Source of the DNA: Vitreoscilla sp.
GTDB taxonomy: Bacteria > Pseudomonadota > Gammaproteobacteria > Burkholderiales > Neisseriaceae
Reading direction: 5' to 3'
DNA length: 64,000 nucleotides
Assembly: GCA_030150505.1 (NCBI GenBank)
Contig: JASLFS010000017.1
Span: 11,192-75,191 of the forward strand
Below are positions 17,905-27,173 of this stretch, piece after piece. The notes under the pieces are model-generated. The model searched no databases and had not been told where the DNA came from. It saw only the letters and a list, made by a program, of their open reading frames with translations. Within the stretch, counting starts at the first letter, position 1. Every line of letters starts with the position of its first letter. The position numbers and the translations under genes are program-made.

Positions 17905-20112
17905 ATGGTTGCTGTAGTACGAAAAGGCTCTCAGTTCGTTTCTGTCAGTGATGAGGACACTTGGCTAGAAAATTTGCCAGCAGACTTTAGTGAAAAAGAT
18001 ATTCAAACCGTCACTAAAGCGCTGCATTTTGCCATCAAAAAATATCCTAGCGATGCTACAACATTAGTGGGTGAGCCCATTATTTCTCACTTACTAACAT
18101 CCAGCCTAATTATTGCAGATGTGAACTTATTAGCTGATGCAGTTGCAGCAACACTTCTATCAGAATCCCCTGTACATGTTCAAAATTGGCAAGATATTCT
18201 ACAAGAAGAATTTGGCACATCTATTACCGAATTGGTTATTGGTATTGACCAAATTGAACGACTAACAGAATTTGCCAGCGTAGAAAAATTAGCCACACCA
18301 GAAGAAAAACAACAACAAGCAGAAACCATGCGAAAAATGCTTCTAGCCATGGTTTCCGATATCCGTGTGGTTTTAATTAAATTAGCCATTCGAACGCGCA
18401 CTATGCATTTCTTATCCAACTCAAAAAATCTGGATTTAAATCGCAAAGTAGCCAAAGAAACCATGGATATCTTTGCCCCTCTTGCCAATCGGCTTGGCGT
18501 ATGGCAAATCAAATGGGAATTAGAAGATTTGTGTTTTAGGCATATTCAACCTGAAGCCTATAGCAAAATAGCAAAATTATTAGATGAAAAGCGCATTGAA
18601 CGAATAGAATACATTGATAATTTTGTTAAAAGTTTACAAACAGAACTATCCAACAATAATATTCACTGTGAAGTAGCAGGTCGGCCCAAACACATTTATT
18701 CCATTTACAAAAAAATGGTTAAGAAAAAGTTGGATTTTTCAGGCTTGTACGATATTCGTGCTGTTCGAATTTTAGTTAATAGCATTCCAGAATGCTATAC
18801 AACCTTAGGTATTATCCATAACCTTTGGCAGCCTATCCCAGGCGAATTTGATGACTATATTGCACAACCAAAAGCCAATGATTACCAAAGTCTACATACT
18901 GTCGTTATTGGACCAGACAATAAAGGCGTGGAAATTCAAATCCGCACTTTTGATATGCATGAATTTGCTGAATTTGGCGTTGCTGCGCATTGGAGATATA
19001 AGGAAGGTGGTAATGGTGGCGGCATTTATGAACAGAAAATTGCCTGGTTACGCCAACTCCTAGATTGGCGTGAGACCCTTGCAGATTCAGGCAAAGAAGA
19101 CCTTGCCACCGCATTTCAGACGGAGTTATTCAATGACACCATTTACGTCTTAACGCCACAAGGAAAAGTATTATCGCTCCCTTATGGTGCAACACCAATC
19201 GACTTTGCTTATGCGGTGCACTCAGGCTTAGGAGATCGATGCCGTGGCGCAAAAGTAAATGGTCAAATCGTCCCACTTTCAACACCATTAGAAAATGGGC
19301 AACGTGTTGAAATTTTAACCGCAAAACAAGGCGGACCATCCCTGAACTGGGTGCTAGATGGCTGGGTAAAAAGCAACAAAGCCATTAGCAAAATTCGAGC
19401 CTATATTCGACAACAAAATGCTGATTCCACAAAAGAAACAGGCAAAGCTATTTTTGATAAACAAGTTGCCAAGTCCAATAGCAAACCAAATTTACAACAT
19501 TTAGCTGAAACATTGGGATTTGATAAGCTTGATGACTTATATCTCGCTTTAGGTCAGGGTGATATTGGCCCACAGAGTATTAATCGTGCCATTTCTAAAC
19601 AAATGTCACCAGAAATAACCCCTCTTACCGAAGAAAAAATCGTTAAGCAAAGCAAAGCCAAAACCTATAAAAATGCCGTATTAATTGATGGTGAAGATGG
19701 TTTATTAACCATCTTAGCGAAATGCTGCAAGCCGGCTCCTCCTGATCACATCATAGGATTTGTCACCAAAGGCCGAGGCATCTCTATTCACCGCAACAAT
19801 TGCCCTGCTTTTGAATACTTAGCAGAAGAACATCCTGAAAAAGTTGTGGCTGCTGGTTGGGCTGAAAAAACAGATGGCAGTATTTTCCCAATTGATATTG
19901 AGGTTCGTGCACGAGATAGGAATGGTTTATTACGGGACGTATCTGATTTACTCACCAGAAACAAATTAAACGTTATTGCCGTGCAAACATTGAGTAAAGA
20001 TTTAATTGCAAGCATGCGTTTCACGGTGGAAGTTAATCAAGTTTTAGACTTACCCCGTGTGCTCTCTGCATTAAGTGACATTAAAGGTGTTATTGCCGTT
20101 AATCGCCTTTAA
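17905..20112 (+). CDS. relA: RelA-type (p)ppGpp synthetase
   Basis: Ribosome-associated synthetase that makes pppGpp/ppGpp from ATP and GTP/GDP on amino-acid starvation. 735 residues. The N-terminal HD-like domain is degenerate: the catalytic HD pair expected in the ATLLxD region reads ATLLSESPVH (86-87 are Ser-Glu), so it should not hydrolyse ppGpp. The synthetase domain (~240-390) has GRPKHIYSIYKKM, FSGLYDIRAVRILV and AQPKANDYQSLHTVV. The TGS domain begins near GKVLSLPYGATPIDFAYAVH (~416), then a zinc/helical region (CCKPAPPDHIIGF) and a C-terminal ACT domain. A separate SpoT is expected elsewhere. Confidence 0.93.
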   Translation: MVAVVRKGSQFVSVSDEDTWLENLPADFSEKDIQTVTKALHFAIKKYPSDATTLVGEPIISHLLTSSLIIADVNLLADAVAATLLSESPVHVQNWQDILQEEFGTSITELVIGIDQIERLTEFASVEKLATPEEKQQQAETMRKMLLAMVSDIRVVLIKLAIRTRTMHFLSNSKNLDLNRKVAKETMDIFAPLANRLGVWQIKWELEDLCFRHIQPEAYSKIAKLLDEKRIERIEYIDNFVKSLQTELSNNNIHCEVAGRPKHIYSIYKKMVKKKLDFSGLYDIRAVRILVNSIPECYTTLGIIHNLWQPIPGEFDDYIAQPKANDYQSLHTVVIGPDNKGVEIQIRTFDMHEFAEFGVAAHWRYKEGGNGGGIYEQKIAWLRQLLDWRETLADSGKEDLATAFQTELFNDTIYVLTPQGKVLSLPYGATPIDFAYAVHSGLGDRCRGAKVNGQIVPLSTPLENGQRVEILTAKQGGPSLNWVLDGWVKSNKAISKIRAYIRQQNADSTKETGKAIFDKQVAKSNSKPNLQHLAETLGFDKLDDLYLALGQGDIGPQSINRAISKQMSPEITPLTEEKIVKQSKAKTYKNAVLIDGEDGLLTILAKCCKPAPPDHIIGFVTKGRGISIHRNNCPAFEYLAEEHPEKVVAAGWAEKTDGSIFPIDIEVRARDRNGLLRDVSDLLTRNKLNVIAVQTLSKDLIASMRFTVEVNQVLDLPRVLSALSDIKGVIAVNRL

Positions 20113-20131
20113 TCTCTTTGGTACCATCATA

Positions 20132-20157
20132 AAAAAAGCTGCCTAGGCAGCTTTTTT
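20132..20157. terminator. Bidirectional terminator between relA and uspA
   Basis: Twelve-base arms AAAAAAGCTGCC / GGCAGCTTTTTT around TA (a tight loop, probably opened by one or two pairs), with A and T runs on either side. It serves both convergent genes. Confidence 0.85.
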
Positions 20158-20160
20158 ATC

Positions 20161-20637
20161 TTAATCGTCAGAAGAATCTTCTGCTGGTACACCACGCAAT
20201 ACCAATAAAGGCAAAGTACTTTGGCGCATAACAGTTTCTGCAAAACTACCCATTAGCAAATGCATTAAACCAGTACGACCATGCGTGCCCAATACCAATA
20301 AATCAGCTTTTTGAGCTTCAGCAAAATTCACCAACTGCTGAGCCATATCGCGAGCGCCTTTAGTTGATACAGCTAAATGGCGATTAATATTTGTTAAACC
20401 CAATTCTTGAGCACATTGCTCAGCCTTATCCAACACTTCATTGCCTTGAGCTAGAGCAGCAGATTCATAACTTTCATGCTGCAAAAATTCTGGCGCCAAT
20501 GCCATGTATTCTGTTGGATTCGCAATATTAACCATGGTTAATTTTGCACCTGATAATTTTGCCAACTCAACGGCATGCTCTAAAGCCTGCATTGACGTAT
20601 TACTACCGTCCACAGCGATAACTAAATTTTTATACAT
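20161..20637 (-). CDS. uspA: Universal stress protein (UspA family)
   Basis: 158 residues. The fold signature YKNLVIAVDGSNTSMQALEHA opens the protein, and the ATP-binding motif GTHGRTGLMHLLMGSFAE (G-2x-G-9x-G-S) is near 118-135, so it is of the nucleotide-binding UspA/FG type. Cytoplasmic stress role by family. The start is taken at 20637 (MYKN), six bases after AAGGGGG; an ATG three bases earlier and a longer frame from 20661 are less likely. Ends four bases from a bidirectional terminator. Confidence 0.9.
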   Translation of the reverse strand: MYKNLVIAVDGSNTSMQALEHAVELAKLSGAKLTMVNIANPTEYMALAPEFLQHESYESAALAQGNEVLDKAEQCAQELGLTNINRHLAVSTKGARDMAQQLVNFAEAQKADLLVLGTHGRTGLMHLLMGSFAETVMRQSTLPLLVLRGVPAEDSSDD

Positions 20638-20762
20638 CATATACCCCCTTCTATTACTCAATATCTATCACGTTATTGAACATGATCTATTATTGTTTAG
20701 TATAATCTTAAATACTTTATTCTCAAATATTTTTTGCATAGTTTTGACTTAAGGCAGTAATC

Positions 20763-21542
20763 ATGACATTGAATCAACCCAGCACTTCCTCACGACGCTT
20801 TGGCGGTATCTCAAGATTATATGGGGATAAAAATGCACAAAAATTAGCCAATGCCCATGTTGTTATTATTGGCGTCGGCGGCGTTGGCTCTTGGTCAGTA
20901 GAAGCTCTTGCGCGCTCTGGTATTGGCGAACTAACCTTAATTGATTTAGATAATGTAGCGGAATCGAATACCAATCGTCAATTACATGCCCTCACTAACG
21001 ACTTTGGCAAACCCAAAGTTTTAGCCTTACAAGAAAGAATTGCTCAAATTAACCCAGAATGCAAAGTAAATTTAATTGAAGACTTTGTAGATGAAAAGAA
21101 TTTAACTGCGATTTTTAGCACCCATTTTGACTTTGTGATTGATGCCATTGACCAAGCAAGAGTTAAGGCAGCCTTAGCTAATCATTTTGTTCGTAACAAA
21201 CAAGCTTTTATCATGTCAGGTAGTGCTGGCGGACAACAACACCCTGCACTTATCAAAACAGCGGATTTAAGCAAAGTAACCCATGATCCCCTTCTTGCCA
21301 ACATTCGTTATACACTGAAAAAGCGCTTTGGCTTTAGCCGAGATACCAGTAAAAAAATGAAAATCCCGTGCATTTATTCACTAGAAAACATTACTCCACC
21401 ACAATCCAATGATGTCTGTTCAACTCAAGAAGCACCACAAGGGCTTTCCTGTGCTGGATATGGAGCCTCAATGCTAGTAACAGCAACTGTTGGACTGCAT
21501 TGCGCCCATGCTGCCATCGAACACATTATTCAGGCAGATTAA
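20763..21542 (+). CDS. tcdA: tRNA threonylcarbamoyladenosine dehydratase
   Basis: ATP-dependent E1-like enzyme that cyclises t6A37 to ct6A in ANN-decoding tRNAs. 259 residues. The nucleotide-binding motif VVIIGVGGVGSWSVEALARSG is at ~29-48, followed by DLDNVAESNTNRQLHA with the Arg/Asn adenylation residues. A C-terminal Cys region (CAGYGASMLVTATVG) is also present. RFGGISRLYG at the N-terminus is typical of TcdA/CsdL. The gene is followed after two bases by scpA, so the two may be cotranscribed. Confidence 0.92.
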   Translation: MTLNQPSTSSRRFGGISRLYGDKNAQKLANAHVVIIGVGGVGSWSVEALARSGIGELTLIDLDNVAESNTNRQLHALTNDFGKPKVLALQERIAQINPECKVNLIEDFVDEKNLTAIFSTHFDFVIDAIDQARVKAALANHFVRNKQAFIMSGSAGGQQHPALIKTADLSKVTHDPLLANIRYTLKKRFGFSRDTSKKMKIPCIYSLENITPPQSNDVCSTQEAPQGLSCAGYGASMLVTATVGLHCAHAAIEHIIQAD

Positions 21543-21544
21543 TC

Positions 21545-22351
21545 GTGGAACAACATGCTATTGCTATTCTATTTGGCCAACCTGTTAATGATATTCCAAA
21601 AGATTTATTCATTCCGCCTGATGCGCTGCAAGTTATCTTGAAAAGTTTTGAAGGTCCTTTAGATTTATTGCTTTATCTGATTAGAAAGCAAAATCTAGAT
21701 GTACTGGATATTCCAATGGAGCAAGTAACCAATCAATACTTACAATACATTGCCACAATGGAAAATAATAACTTCGATTTAGCAGCAGAATACTTACTCA
21801 TGGCGGCTACCCTAATTGAAATTAAATCACGATTATTATTGCCTCAAACACAAGTTCACTTAGATGAAGAGGATGATCCTCGAGCAGAGCTAGCAAGAAG
21901 ATTGCTCGCCTATGAGCAAATGAAACAAGCTGCATTAAAAATGAATGAATTACCACAAGCAGGTCGAGATTTTGATTGGGTGCAATTTACATTTACACCA
22001 GAAGTAATTCAAAAATTACCTGAAGTTAGCATTGGTGATTTAAAACAAGCTTGGTTAGCAATTTTATCCCGTTCGCACCATCACAAATCCCACACCGTCC
22101 AAACAGAAAAATTTTCTGTTCGCCATCAAATGCTTTGGATTTTACAGCAACTAAAAGAAAAAACTCGCTGCATATTTCATGAGCTTTTTGAGAAAGGTAC
22201 CAGTACATCCTTGATTTTAACAAATTTCATTGCTATTTTAGAACTTGTTAAAGAAAATCAGATTTTTCTCCACCAAGAATATGCTTGTGGTCCAATCACC
22301 ATTACAGCACAAAATAATATTAAGGAGTCATATGAGATACCACAACATTAG
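21545..22351 (+). CDS. scpA: Segregation and condensation protein A
   Basis: Kleisin that bridges the SMC heads; needed for chromosome condensation and partition. 268 residues from a GTG at 21545; a longer frame from 21500 would overlap tcdA by 43 bp and is less likely. The hallmark FEGPLDLLLYLIRKQNLDVLDIPM is around residues 36-58, AAEYLLMAATLIEIKSRLLLP about 80-100, and a C-terminal winged helix (~200-250) follows. The partner scpB is not beside it. Its last 20 bp overlap the start of the following thioesterase gene. Confidence 0.88.
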   Translation: MEQHAIAILFGQPVNDIPKDLFIPPDALQVILKSFEGPLDLLLYLIRKQNLDVLDIPMEQVTNQYLQYIATMENNNFDLAAEYLLMAATLIEIKSRLLLPQTQVHLDEEDDPRAELARRLLAYEQMKQAALKMNELPQAGRDFDWVQFTFTPEVIQKLPEVSIGDLKQAWLAILSRSHHHKSHTVQTEKFSVRHQMLWILQQLKEKTRCIFHELFEKGTSTSLILTNFIAILELVKENQIFLHQEYACGPITITAQNNIKESYEIPQH

Positions 22352-22793
22352 TACAGTCGCAGAGCAATTAACGCGTTACTACATTACTTTGCCTCATTGC
22401 AAAGCCATTAATCTGGATATAGTCCAATTCAATGAACTAGGTCCAACATTAACAGTTCCTTTTCAAGAAAATCTACAAGCCAACAACACAGATAAAATCA
22501 TGCATGGCGGTGTAATAACAACCTTAGTCGATGTAACATCCGCTTCAGCAGTAACTGCAATCATGCCTGAAATAGAAGGCTTAGCAACAATTGACTTGCG
22601 AATTGATCATATTTCACCACCCAAGCCAGAACAAAGTATTTTTTGTACTGCTCAATGTTTAAATGAAGACAATAATATTGCTTATGTTCGAGCCAGTGTT
22701 TATCAAGACGATGCCAATATGCCTTTTGCCATTGCAACAGGTACTTTTATTCGTAGCCGCTTAACATCTGAACAAAAGGCATTACTTTCATGA
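22332..22793 (+). CDS. Hot-dog fold thioesterase (PaaI-like), first of a pair
   Basis: 153 residues from the ATG at 22332, five bases after AAGGAG that lies within the end of scpA. The PaaI-type core is visible: IMHGGVITTLVDVTSASAVTA (residues ~57-77, catalytic Asp/Glu loop region), then IDLRIDHISPPKP. Family members hydrolyse acyl-CoA thioesters; the substrate is unknown. Its stop overlaps the next gene's start as ATGA, so the two are translated as a pair. They may be a heteromeric or functionally divided set. Confidence 0.85.
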   Translation: MRYHNISTVAEQLTRYYITLPHCKAINLDIVQFNELGPTLTVPFQENLQANNTDKIMHGGVITTLVDVTSASAVTAIMPEIEGLATIDLRIDHISPPKPEQSIFCTAQCLNEDNNIAYVRASVYQDDANMPFAIATGTFIRSRLTSEQKALLS

Positions 22794-23206
22794 ATAACTT
22801 CCAACTTGATACCGAACAAACAAAAACAATGCATCAAAATATGCCGTATACGCAATTTATTGGCCTGCAAATTGGCAAAAATACAAATGATGACATTATG
22901 TTTTTCCTCCCGACCCAACGACAGCACGTCGGTAATACCATTCGAACAAGCTTACATGGTGGGTTACTAGGTGGCTTAATGGAAAGTTGTGCGCAATATT
23001 TTGCATGCCAAATCCAGGCACTAAACAATACACCAAAAACCATCAATATCAACATTGACTATCTTCGCCCAGGTTTACCTCAAGATGCTTATATTCATTG
23101 CAAAATGATTAAAGCAGGCTCAACCATTAGCAGCATTTGGGTGGAAGTTTGGCATACAAACTCACAAAAACCCATTACCACGGCCAGGGTTTTGTTAGAA
23201 ATTTAA
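22790..23206 (+). CDS. Hot-dog fold thioesterase (PaaI-like), second of a pair
   Basis: 138 residues, starting in the ATGA overlap with the preceding paralogue. The same fold elements are present: LHGGLLGGLMESCAQYFA (~53-70) and INIDYLRPGLPQD (~91-103), with divergent sequence. Together the pair forms tandem hot-dog domains on separate polypeptides. Acyl-CoA substrate unknown. Followed 25 bp later by the glycosyltransferase, probably in the same transcript. Confidence 0.83.
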   Translation: MNNFQLDTEQTKTMHQNMPYTQFIGLQIGKNTNDDIMFFLPTQRQHVGNTIRTSLHGGLLGGLMESCAQYFACQIQALNNTPKTININIDYLRPGLPQDAYIHCKMIKAGSTISSIWVEVWHTNSQKPITTARVLLEI

Positions 23207-23231
23207 CAACTTAACTAAACAAGTACTCTTA

Positions 23232-24308
23232 ATGAAAAAAATCTTAATTATTGGTGGATTAACAGGCGGATTTGGTGGCATGGAAACCGTTTTAAAAAAA
23301 TTCTATGCATTATTAAGCCAAGATTCTCAATATCAAGTTTCTTTCTATATTATTGGCACGCCAAGAAAAAAACATCACTTCTCTTGGTTACAAAATATAC
23401 CACACCAATTTATTGGCAAAATCATACCTATCCAATTTATTGAAAGAAAGCTAGCTGTCCATCAATTAAAAAAACAACTAACCCTGGAGAATTTCTCGGC
23501 TATTATTGCCTACAATAGTCTAGGAGTACTAATTGCCAAAGCGGCCTCAAAGAATTTAAATATCAACATTCTTTCTTGGATGCACTTTTCATTCAACTCA
23601 TTCTCAAAAAAACATCAGCAACGAATTAGCACAGCTAATTATCATTTAGCAATTTGTGATGAGATTAAACAACAAATGATGCATCTTGGCATACCAGACC
23701 AAAATATTTTTACGGTCTATAACCCAACATCAAGAGTTCAGCAGTTAATCTCCAGACCAAAAGAAAAAACAAAATTTCTTTATATCGGGCGAATACAATA
23801 TCAAGATCAAAAGAATATGCAAGAATTATTTCATGCACTTGCCCTAGTATCACATCAAAATTTTCAGCTAGAAATAATTGGTGATGGGAAAGAAGAAGAT
23901 ATTATGTTATTAAAACAACTAGCAAAATCTTTAAATATAGAACAACATATTAAATGGCATGGCTGGCAAGCAAATGCATGGGAATACATACAAGAACAGA
24001 TACAAACAATTTCTGCATTGGTAATGAGCTCAAGCTATGAAGGCTTTCCAATGGTACTTGGTGAAGCAATGGCTCGTGGTATCTTCTGCATTAGCTCTAA
24101 TTGCCCAACAGGCCCTGCTGATATCATCAATCATAATAATGGTTTACTATATCCATTAGGTGATATTCCGAAATTAGCTAGCCATCTAAACTTTGTTTGT
24201 CAAAATGAATTACCGGAACAAAACAATATTCAAGAATCCATTGAACATTTGTATGATGACCAATACATTAAAAATATCAAAAATATTCTCAATAAACTGC
24301 CAAATTAA
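23232..24308 (+). CDS. GT4 glycosyltransferase, WaaB/RfaB-like (LPS core)
   Basis: 358 residues, GT-B fold, cytoplasmic face of the inner membrane. The N-terminal GGLTGGFGGMETVLKKF, the middle TANYHLAICDEIKQQM and FLYIGRIQYQDQKN, and the C-terminal WHGWQANAWEY plus SSYEGFPMVLGEAMARG with CPTGPADII match, block by block, the E. coli WaaB UDP-galactose LPS alpha-1,6-galactosyltransferase as I remember it. The sugar cannot be told from sequence alone. It is A/T-richer in the third quarter than its neighbours. A strong terminator follows. No other LPS-core genes are near it. Confidence 0.85.
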   Translation: MKKILIIGGLTGGFGGMETVLKKFYALLSQDSQYQVSFYIIGTPRKKHHFSWLQNIPHQFIGKIIPIQFIERKLAVHQLKKQLTLENFSAIIAYNSLGVLIAKAASKNLNINILSWMHFSFNSFSKKHQQRISTANYHLAICDEIKQQMMHLGIPDQNIFTVYNPTSRVQQLISRPKEKTKFLYIGRIQYQDQKNMQELFHALALVSHQNFQLEIIGDGKEEDIMLLKQLAKSLNIEQHIKWHGWQANAWEYIQEQIQTISALVMSSSYEGFPMVLGEAMARGIFCISSNCPTGPADIINHNNGLLYPLGDIPKLASHLNFVCQNELPEQNNIQESIEHLYDDQYIKNIKNILNKLPN

Positions 24309-24323
24309 TAAGCTGTTGATACA

Positions 24324-24351
24324 AAAATACCCTAGCAAGCTAGGGTATTTT
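24324..24351. terminator. Bidirectional terminator between the glycosyltransferase and rplY
   Basis: Thirteen-base arms AAAATACCCTAGC / GCTAGGGTATTTT around AA (loop probably wider in practice), with A/T runs at both ends. Serves the two convergent units. Confidence 0.88.
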
Positions 24352-24372
24352 ATCTGATTTGAAACGTTTAAA

Positions 24373-24945
24373 TTAACGTTTTTTACCTGAAGCAGAAGCA
24401 ACTGCCAAGTTTTCGTCACGGCGTAAAGAAGTGCTTTCGCAACCTTCTGGCAATGTAACGTCAGAAATATGAAGAATTTGACCGCCAATTACTTTAGACA
24501 TATCCAATTCCAAGAATTCTGGAATGTTGCCTGGCAAAGTCATGATTTCGATATTTGCCATCAATTTAGCAATACGACCACCATGCAATTTAACTGCTGG
24601 AGAAATTTCGCTATTAACCAAGTGCAAAGGTACTTTAACTTTAACAGGTGTATCTAGTGCAACAGATTGGAAGTCAATGTGTTGAACAGCTGGTTTGAAT
24701 GGGTGCATTTGGAAATCGCGAACGATAACGTCGATTTTTTTGCCATCCAAATCTAATTTCAATACTGAGCTGTGGAAAGCTTCTTTGTTCAACGCGTGAA
24801 ATAATGCGTTTGCATCAACAGAAACCACTACTGGCTCTTGGTTTTCGCCGTAAATAACAGCAGGTGTTTGACCTTCACGACGTAGGCGGCGGCTCGCACC
24901 AGTGCCTTGTGCTTCACGTACAGAAGCTTTAACTTCAAATGCCAT
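24373..24945 (-). CDS. rplY: 50S ribosomal protein L25 (CTC/TL5 type)
   Basis: 5S rRNA-binding ribosomal protein of the long, general-stress (Ctc) form, 190 residues. The L25 domain covers ~1-92 ([28 protein letters not shown]) and the TL5 C-terminal beta domain ~100-180 ([19 protein letters not shown]). The tail [13 protein letters not shown] is basic. It follows prs on the minus strand by about 70 bp, the usual neisserial pairing. Confidence 0.95.
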   Translation of the reverse strand: MAFEVKASVREAQGTGASRRLRREGQTPAVIYGENQEPVVVSVDANALFHALNKEAFHSSVLKLDLDGKKIDVIVRDFQMHPFKPAVQHIDFQSVALDTPVKVKVPLHLVNSEISPAVKLHGGRIAKLMANIEIMTLPGNIPEFLELDMSKVIGGQILHISDVTLPEGCESTSLRRDENLAVASASGKKR

Positions 24946-25017
24946 AATAAAAACTCCAAAATAAATATGCCACCATCGACCGCGACCAGTTTAAGGTGGC
25001 TTTAAAGAGGCTGTATT

Positions 25018-26001
25018 TTAAGGTAAAAATACGCCAGGTGAAACTACATCTTCATTAAACAAGTAAGAAACTGACTCTTCGTTGCTAATACGACGCACTG
25101 TTTCTGCTAACAAACCAGCAATACTTACTTGACGAATACGATCACAAGCTTGAGCAGCTTCGCTCAAAGGAATCGTATCAGTGATAACGACTTGATCAAT
25201 ATCTGAAGATTGAATACGCTCTACAGCTGCACCAGAAAATACTGGGTGAGTTGCATAAGCTAAGACACGATTAGCGCCACGAGCTTTCAATGCTGAAGCT
25301 GCTTTACATAAAGTATTGGCTGTATCAATCATGTCATCAACAATTAAACATGTTTTATCTTGAATATCACCAATAATATTCATCACTTCAGCTTCGTTTG
25401 CCTTAGGACGACGTTTATCAATAATAGCCAAATCTGTATTTAACATTTTAGCAACGGCACGAGCACGAACAACACCACCGATATCAGGACTTACAACCAC
25501 TAAGTTCTCAATGCGTTGTTGCATAATATCGTGCACTAAAATAGGCGTTGCATAGATATTATCTACAGGAATATCAAAGAAGCCTTGAATTTGGTCAGCG
25601 TGCAAATCAACTGTTAGTACACGATCAACACCTGCTGAGTACAACATATTTGCGACCAATTTAGCCGAAATAGGTACACGAACTGAACGTGGACGACGAT
25701 CTTGACGAGCATAACCAAAATATGGAATAGCTGCAGTAATACGACCAGCTGATGCGCGTTTTAAAGCATCGGCCATCGTCAAAATTTCCATTAGGTTGTC
25801 ATTAGTTGGTGCGCAAGTTGGTTGTAAAATAAATACGTCACGACCACGTACATTTTCCAATAACTCAATTGCGACTTCACCGTCAGAAAAGCATGAAACG
25901 GTTGCGCGACCTAATGAAATATCTAGGTGTTTAACGACATTTTCTGCCAATTTAGGATTCGCATTGCCGGTAAATACCATCAAACTGTCATATGCTGCCA
26001 T
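25018..26001 (-). CDS. prs: Ribose-phosphate pyrophosphokinase
   Basis: Makes PRPP from ribose 5-phosphate and ATP for nucleotide, His and Trp synthesis. 327 residues from the ATG at 26001, preceded by GAAGAAA; an upstream in-frame start at 26046 adds 15 non-family residues. [17 protein letters not shown] (metal/flexible loop), [18 protein letters not shown] and the PRPP-binding signature [15 protein letters not shown] are all present. Nearly identical to neisserial Prs as I recall it. Between tRNA-Gln and rplY; a terminator upstream (26168-26198) implies its own promoter in 26002-26167. Confidence 0.96.
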   Translation of the reverse strand: MAAYDSLMVFTGNANPKLAENVVKHLDISLGRATVSCFSDGEVAIELLENVRGRDVFILQPTCAPTNDNLMEILTMADALKRASAGRITAAIPYFGYARQDRRPRSVRVPISAKLVANMLYSAGVDRVLTVDLHADQIQGFFDIPVDNIYATPILVHDIMQQRIENLVVVSPDIGGVVRARAVAKMLNTDLAIIDKRRPKANEAEVMNIIGDIQDKTCLIVDDMIDTANTLCKAASALKARGANRVLAYATHPVFSGAAVERIQSSDIDQVVITDTIPLSEAAQACDRIRQVSIAGLLAETVRRISNEESVSYLFNEDVVSPGVFLP

Positions 26002-26167
26002 ATTTTCTTCGCCTGCATGATTTTTTAAATGAAAGTGTGGAATCATTTAATGTTCCCTACCCAAACTGAATATTGCACCTATAATGCAATCTTTAAGGGC
26101 GTAATGATACACCTTTTTCATTGAATAAACTAACTTTTATGGTAATAAAGCTATGAATAAACAACAA

Positions 26168-26198
26168 AAAAGCGTGTAAGATACACTTACACGCTTTT
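26168..26198 (-). terminator. Terminator after tRNA-Gln
   Basis: Thirteen-bp arms AAAAGCGTGTAAG / CTTACACGCTTTT around a 5-base loop. On the minus strand the stem is followed by T residues. It starts six bases after the tRNA 3' CCA and ends the TPR-lolB-ispE-tRNA unit. Confidence 0.85.
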
Positions 26199-26203
26199 AA
26201 ATT

Positions 26204-26278
26204 TGGCTGGGGTGGTAGGGATCGAACCTACGAATGCTGGAATCAAAATCCAGTGCCTTACCACTTGGCGACACCCCA
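26204..26278 (-). tRNA. tRNA-Gln (anticodon UUG)
   Basis: 75 nt including an encoded CCA. Acceptor TGGGGTG pairs with CACCCCA, discriminator G. The anticodon loop reads TTTTGAT with TTG at its centre; the T-arm holds GGTTCGATCC. Length and sequence match E. coli tRNA-Gln closely. The 5' end lies 4 bp past the ispE stop, so it must be processed from the ispE transcript or have a promoter inside ispE. Confidence 0.97.
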
Positions 26279-26282
26279 ATTT

Positions 26283-27170
26283 TTATATCATCTCAAGTAC
26301 TGGCTGGTTATTTAACCCTTTAGCCAAATATGCTTCAAATGACTTAGAAATTATCTCGTAAACTTTCTGAGCATCGGATTCTATATTAAAACCTAGAAAG
26401 ATGCAAGCCCCTGATCCAGTCATTAGTGAGTTACCATATTTTGATAATTCCACTAAAGCAGCTTTTACTGCTGGGTACTCTATACAAACCACCTCTTGCA
26501 TATCGTTTCGATGTGGCTGTGATGTTTCGAGAGAACGCATTATGCAAGATTTAGAATTCCGTGTCAACAGTTTATTTGAAAATATTTTGGCCGTTGTCAC
26601 ATGTACATCTGGCTTAATGATAACATACCATTGATTATCCAAAGATATTGTCGTCAAAACCTCGCCAATTCCTGATGCAAAAGCATTCTCTCCGTAGACA
26701 AAAAACGGTACATCCGCACCCAATGTAACGGCCAACTGAATCAAATCATCTGTATTTAAATTCAATTGCCACCATTTATTAAGCACCAATAATACTGTTG
26801 CTGCATCAGAACTACCGCCACCAAGACCGCCACCCATGGGTATTTTCTTATTTACCCAAATATCAACACCTTGTTTTTGACTTTCAGGCAGCCTATTTTG
26901 CAACAACTTTGCTGCTTTATAGCTTAAATCTTGTTCCGCACTCACTCCGTCGATCAAGGTATGTAAAACAACCTTATCATCATCTCTTAAGCAAAAATAA
27001 AGCGTATCGTACAAACCAATGTATCGAAATACTGTTTCTAATAAATGGTAGCCATCTTCGCGCTGTCCAACAATATGCAACATTAAGTTCAATTTAGCAG
27101 GCGCAGGAAAGGCTTTTGCATGCTCAGGTATATTGAATTGCTCACGAAAAGCAAAATCATCTTGCCACAT
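26283..27170 (-). CDS. ispE: 4-(Cytidine 5'-diphospho)-2-C-methyl-D-erythritol kinase
   Basis: GHMP kinase of the MEP isoprenoid pathway, phosphorylating CDP-methylerythritol. 295 residues. PAPAKLNLMLHIVGQREDGYH (~23-43) supplies the substrate Lys/Asn, the ATP loop PMGGGLGGGSSDAATVLL is ~110-127, and MTGSGACIFLGF (~250-262) is GHMP motif 3. Dxr, an earlier enzyme of the same pathway, is at 53 kb. Lies three bases after lolB. It contains an exact reverse uptake sequence at 26882-26894. Confidence 0.95.
   Translation of the reverse strand: MWQDDFAFREQFNIPEHAKAFPAPAKLNLMLHIVGQREDGYHLLETVFRYIGLYDTLYFCLRDDDKVVLHTLIDGVSAEQDLSYKAAKLLQNRLPESQKQGVDIWVNKKIPMGGGLGGGSSDAATVLLVLNKWWQLNLNTDDLIQLAVTLGADVPFFVYGENAFASGIGEVLTTISLDNQWYVIIKPDVHVTTAKIFSNKLLTRNSKSCIMRSLETSQPHRNDMQEVVCIEYPAVKAALVELSKYGNSLMTGSGACIFLGFNIESDAQKVYEIISKSFEAYLAKGLNNQPVLEMI
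26882..26894 (-). repeat. Exact DNA uptake sequence inside ispE
   Basis: TTTCAGGCAGCCT is the reverse complement of AGGCTGCCTGAAA. It codes for part of ESQKQ-region residues in IspE, showing the element is tolerated within a reading frame. Confidence 0.85.
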
Positions 27171-27173
27171 TAT

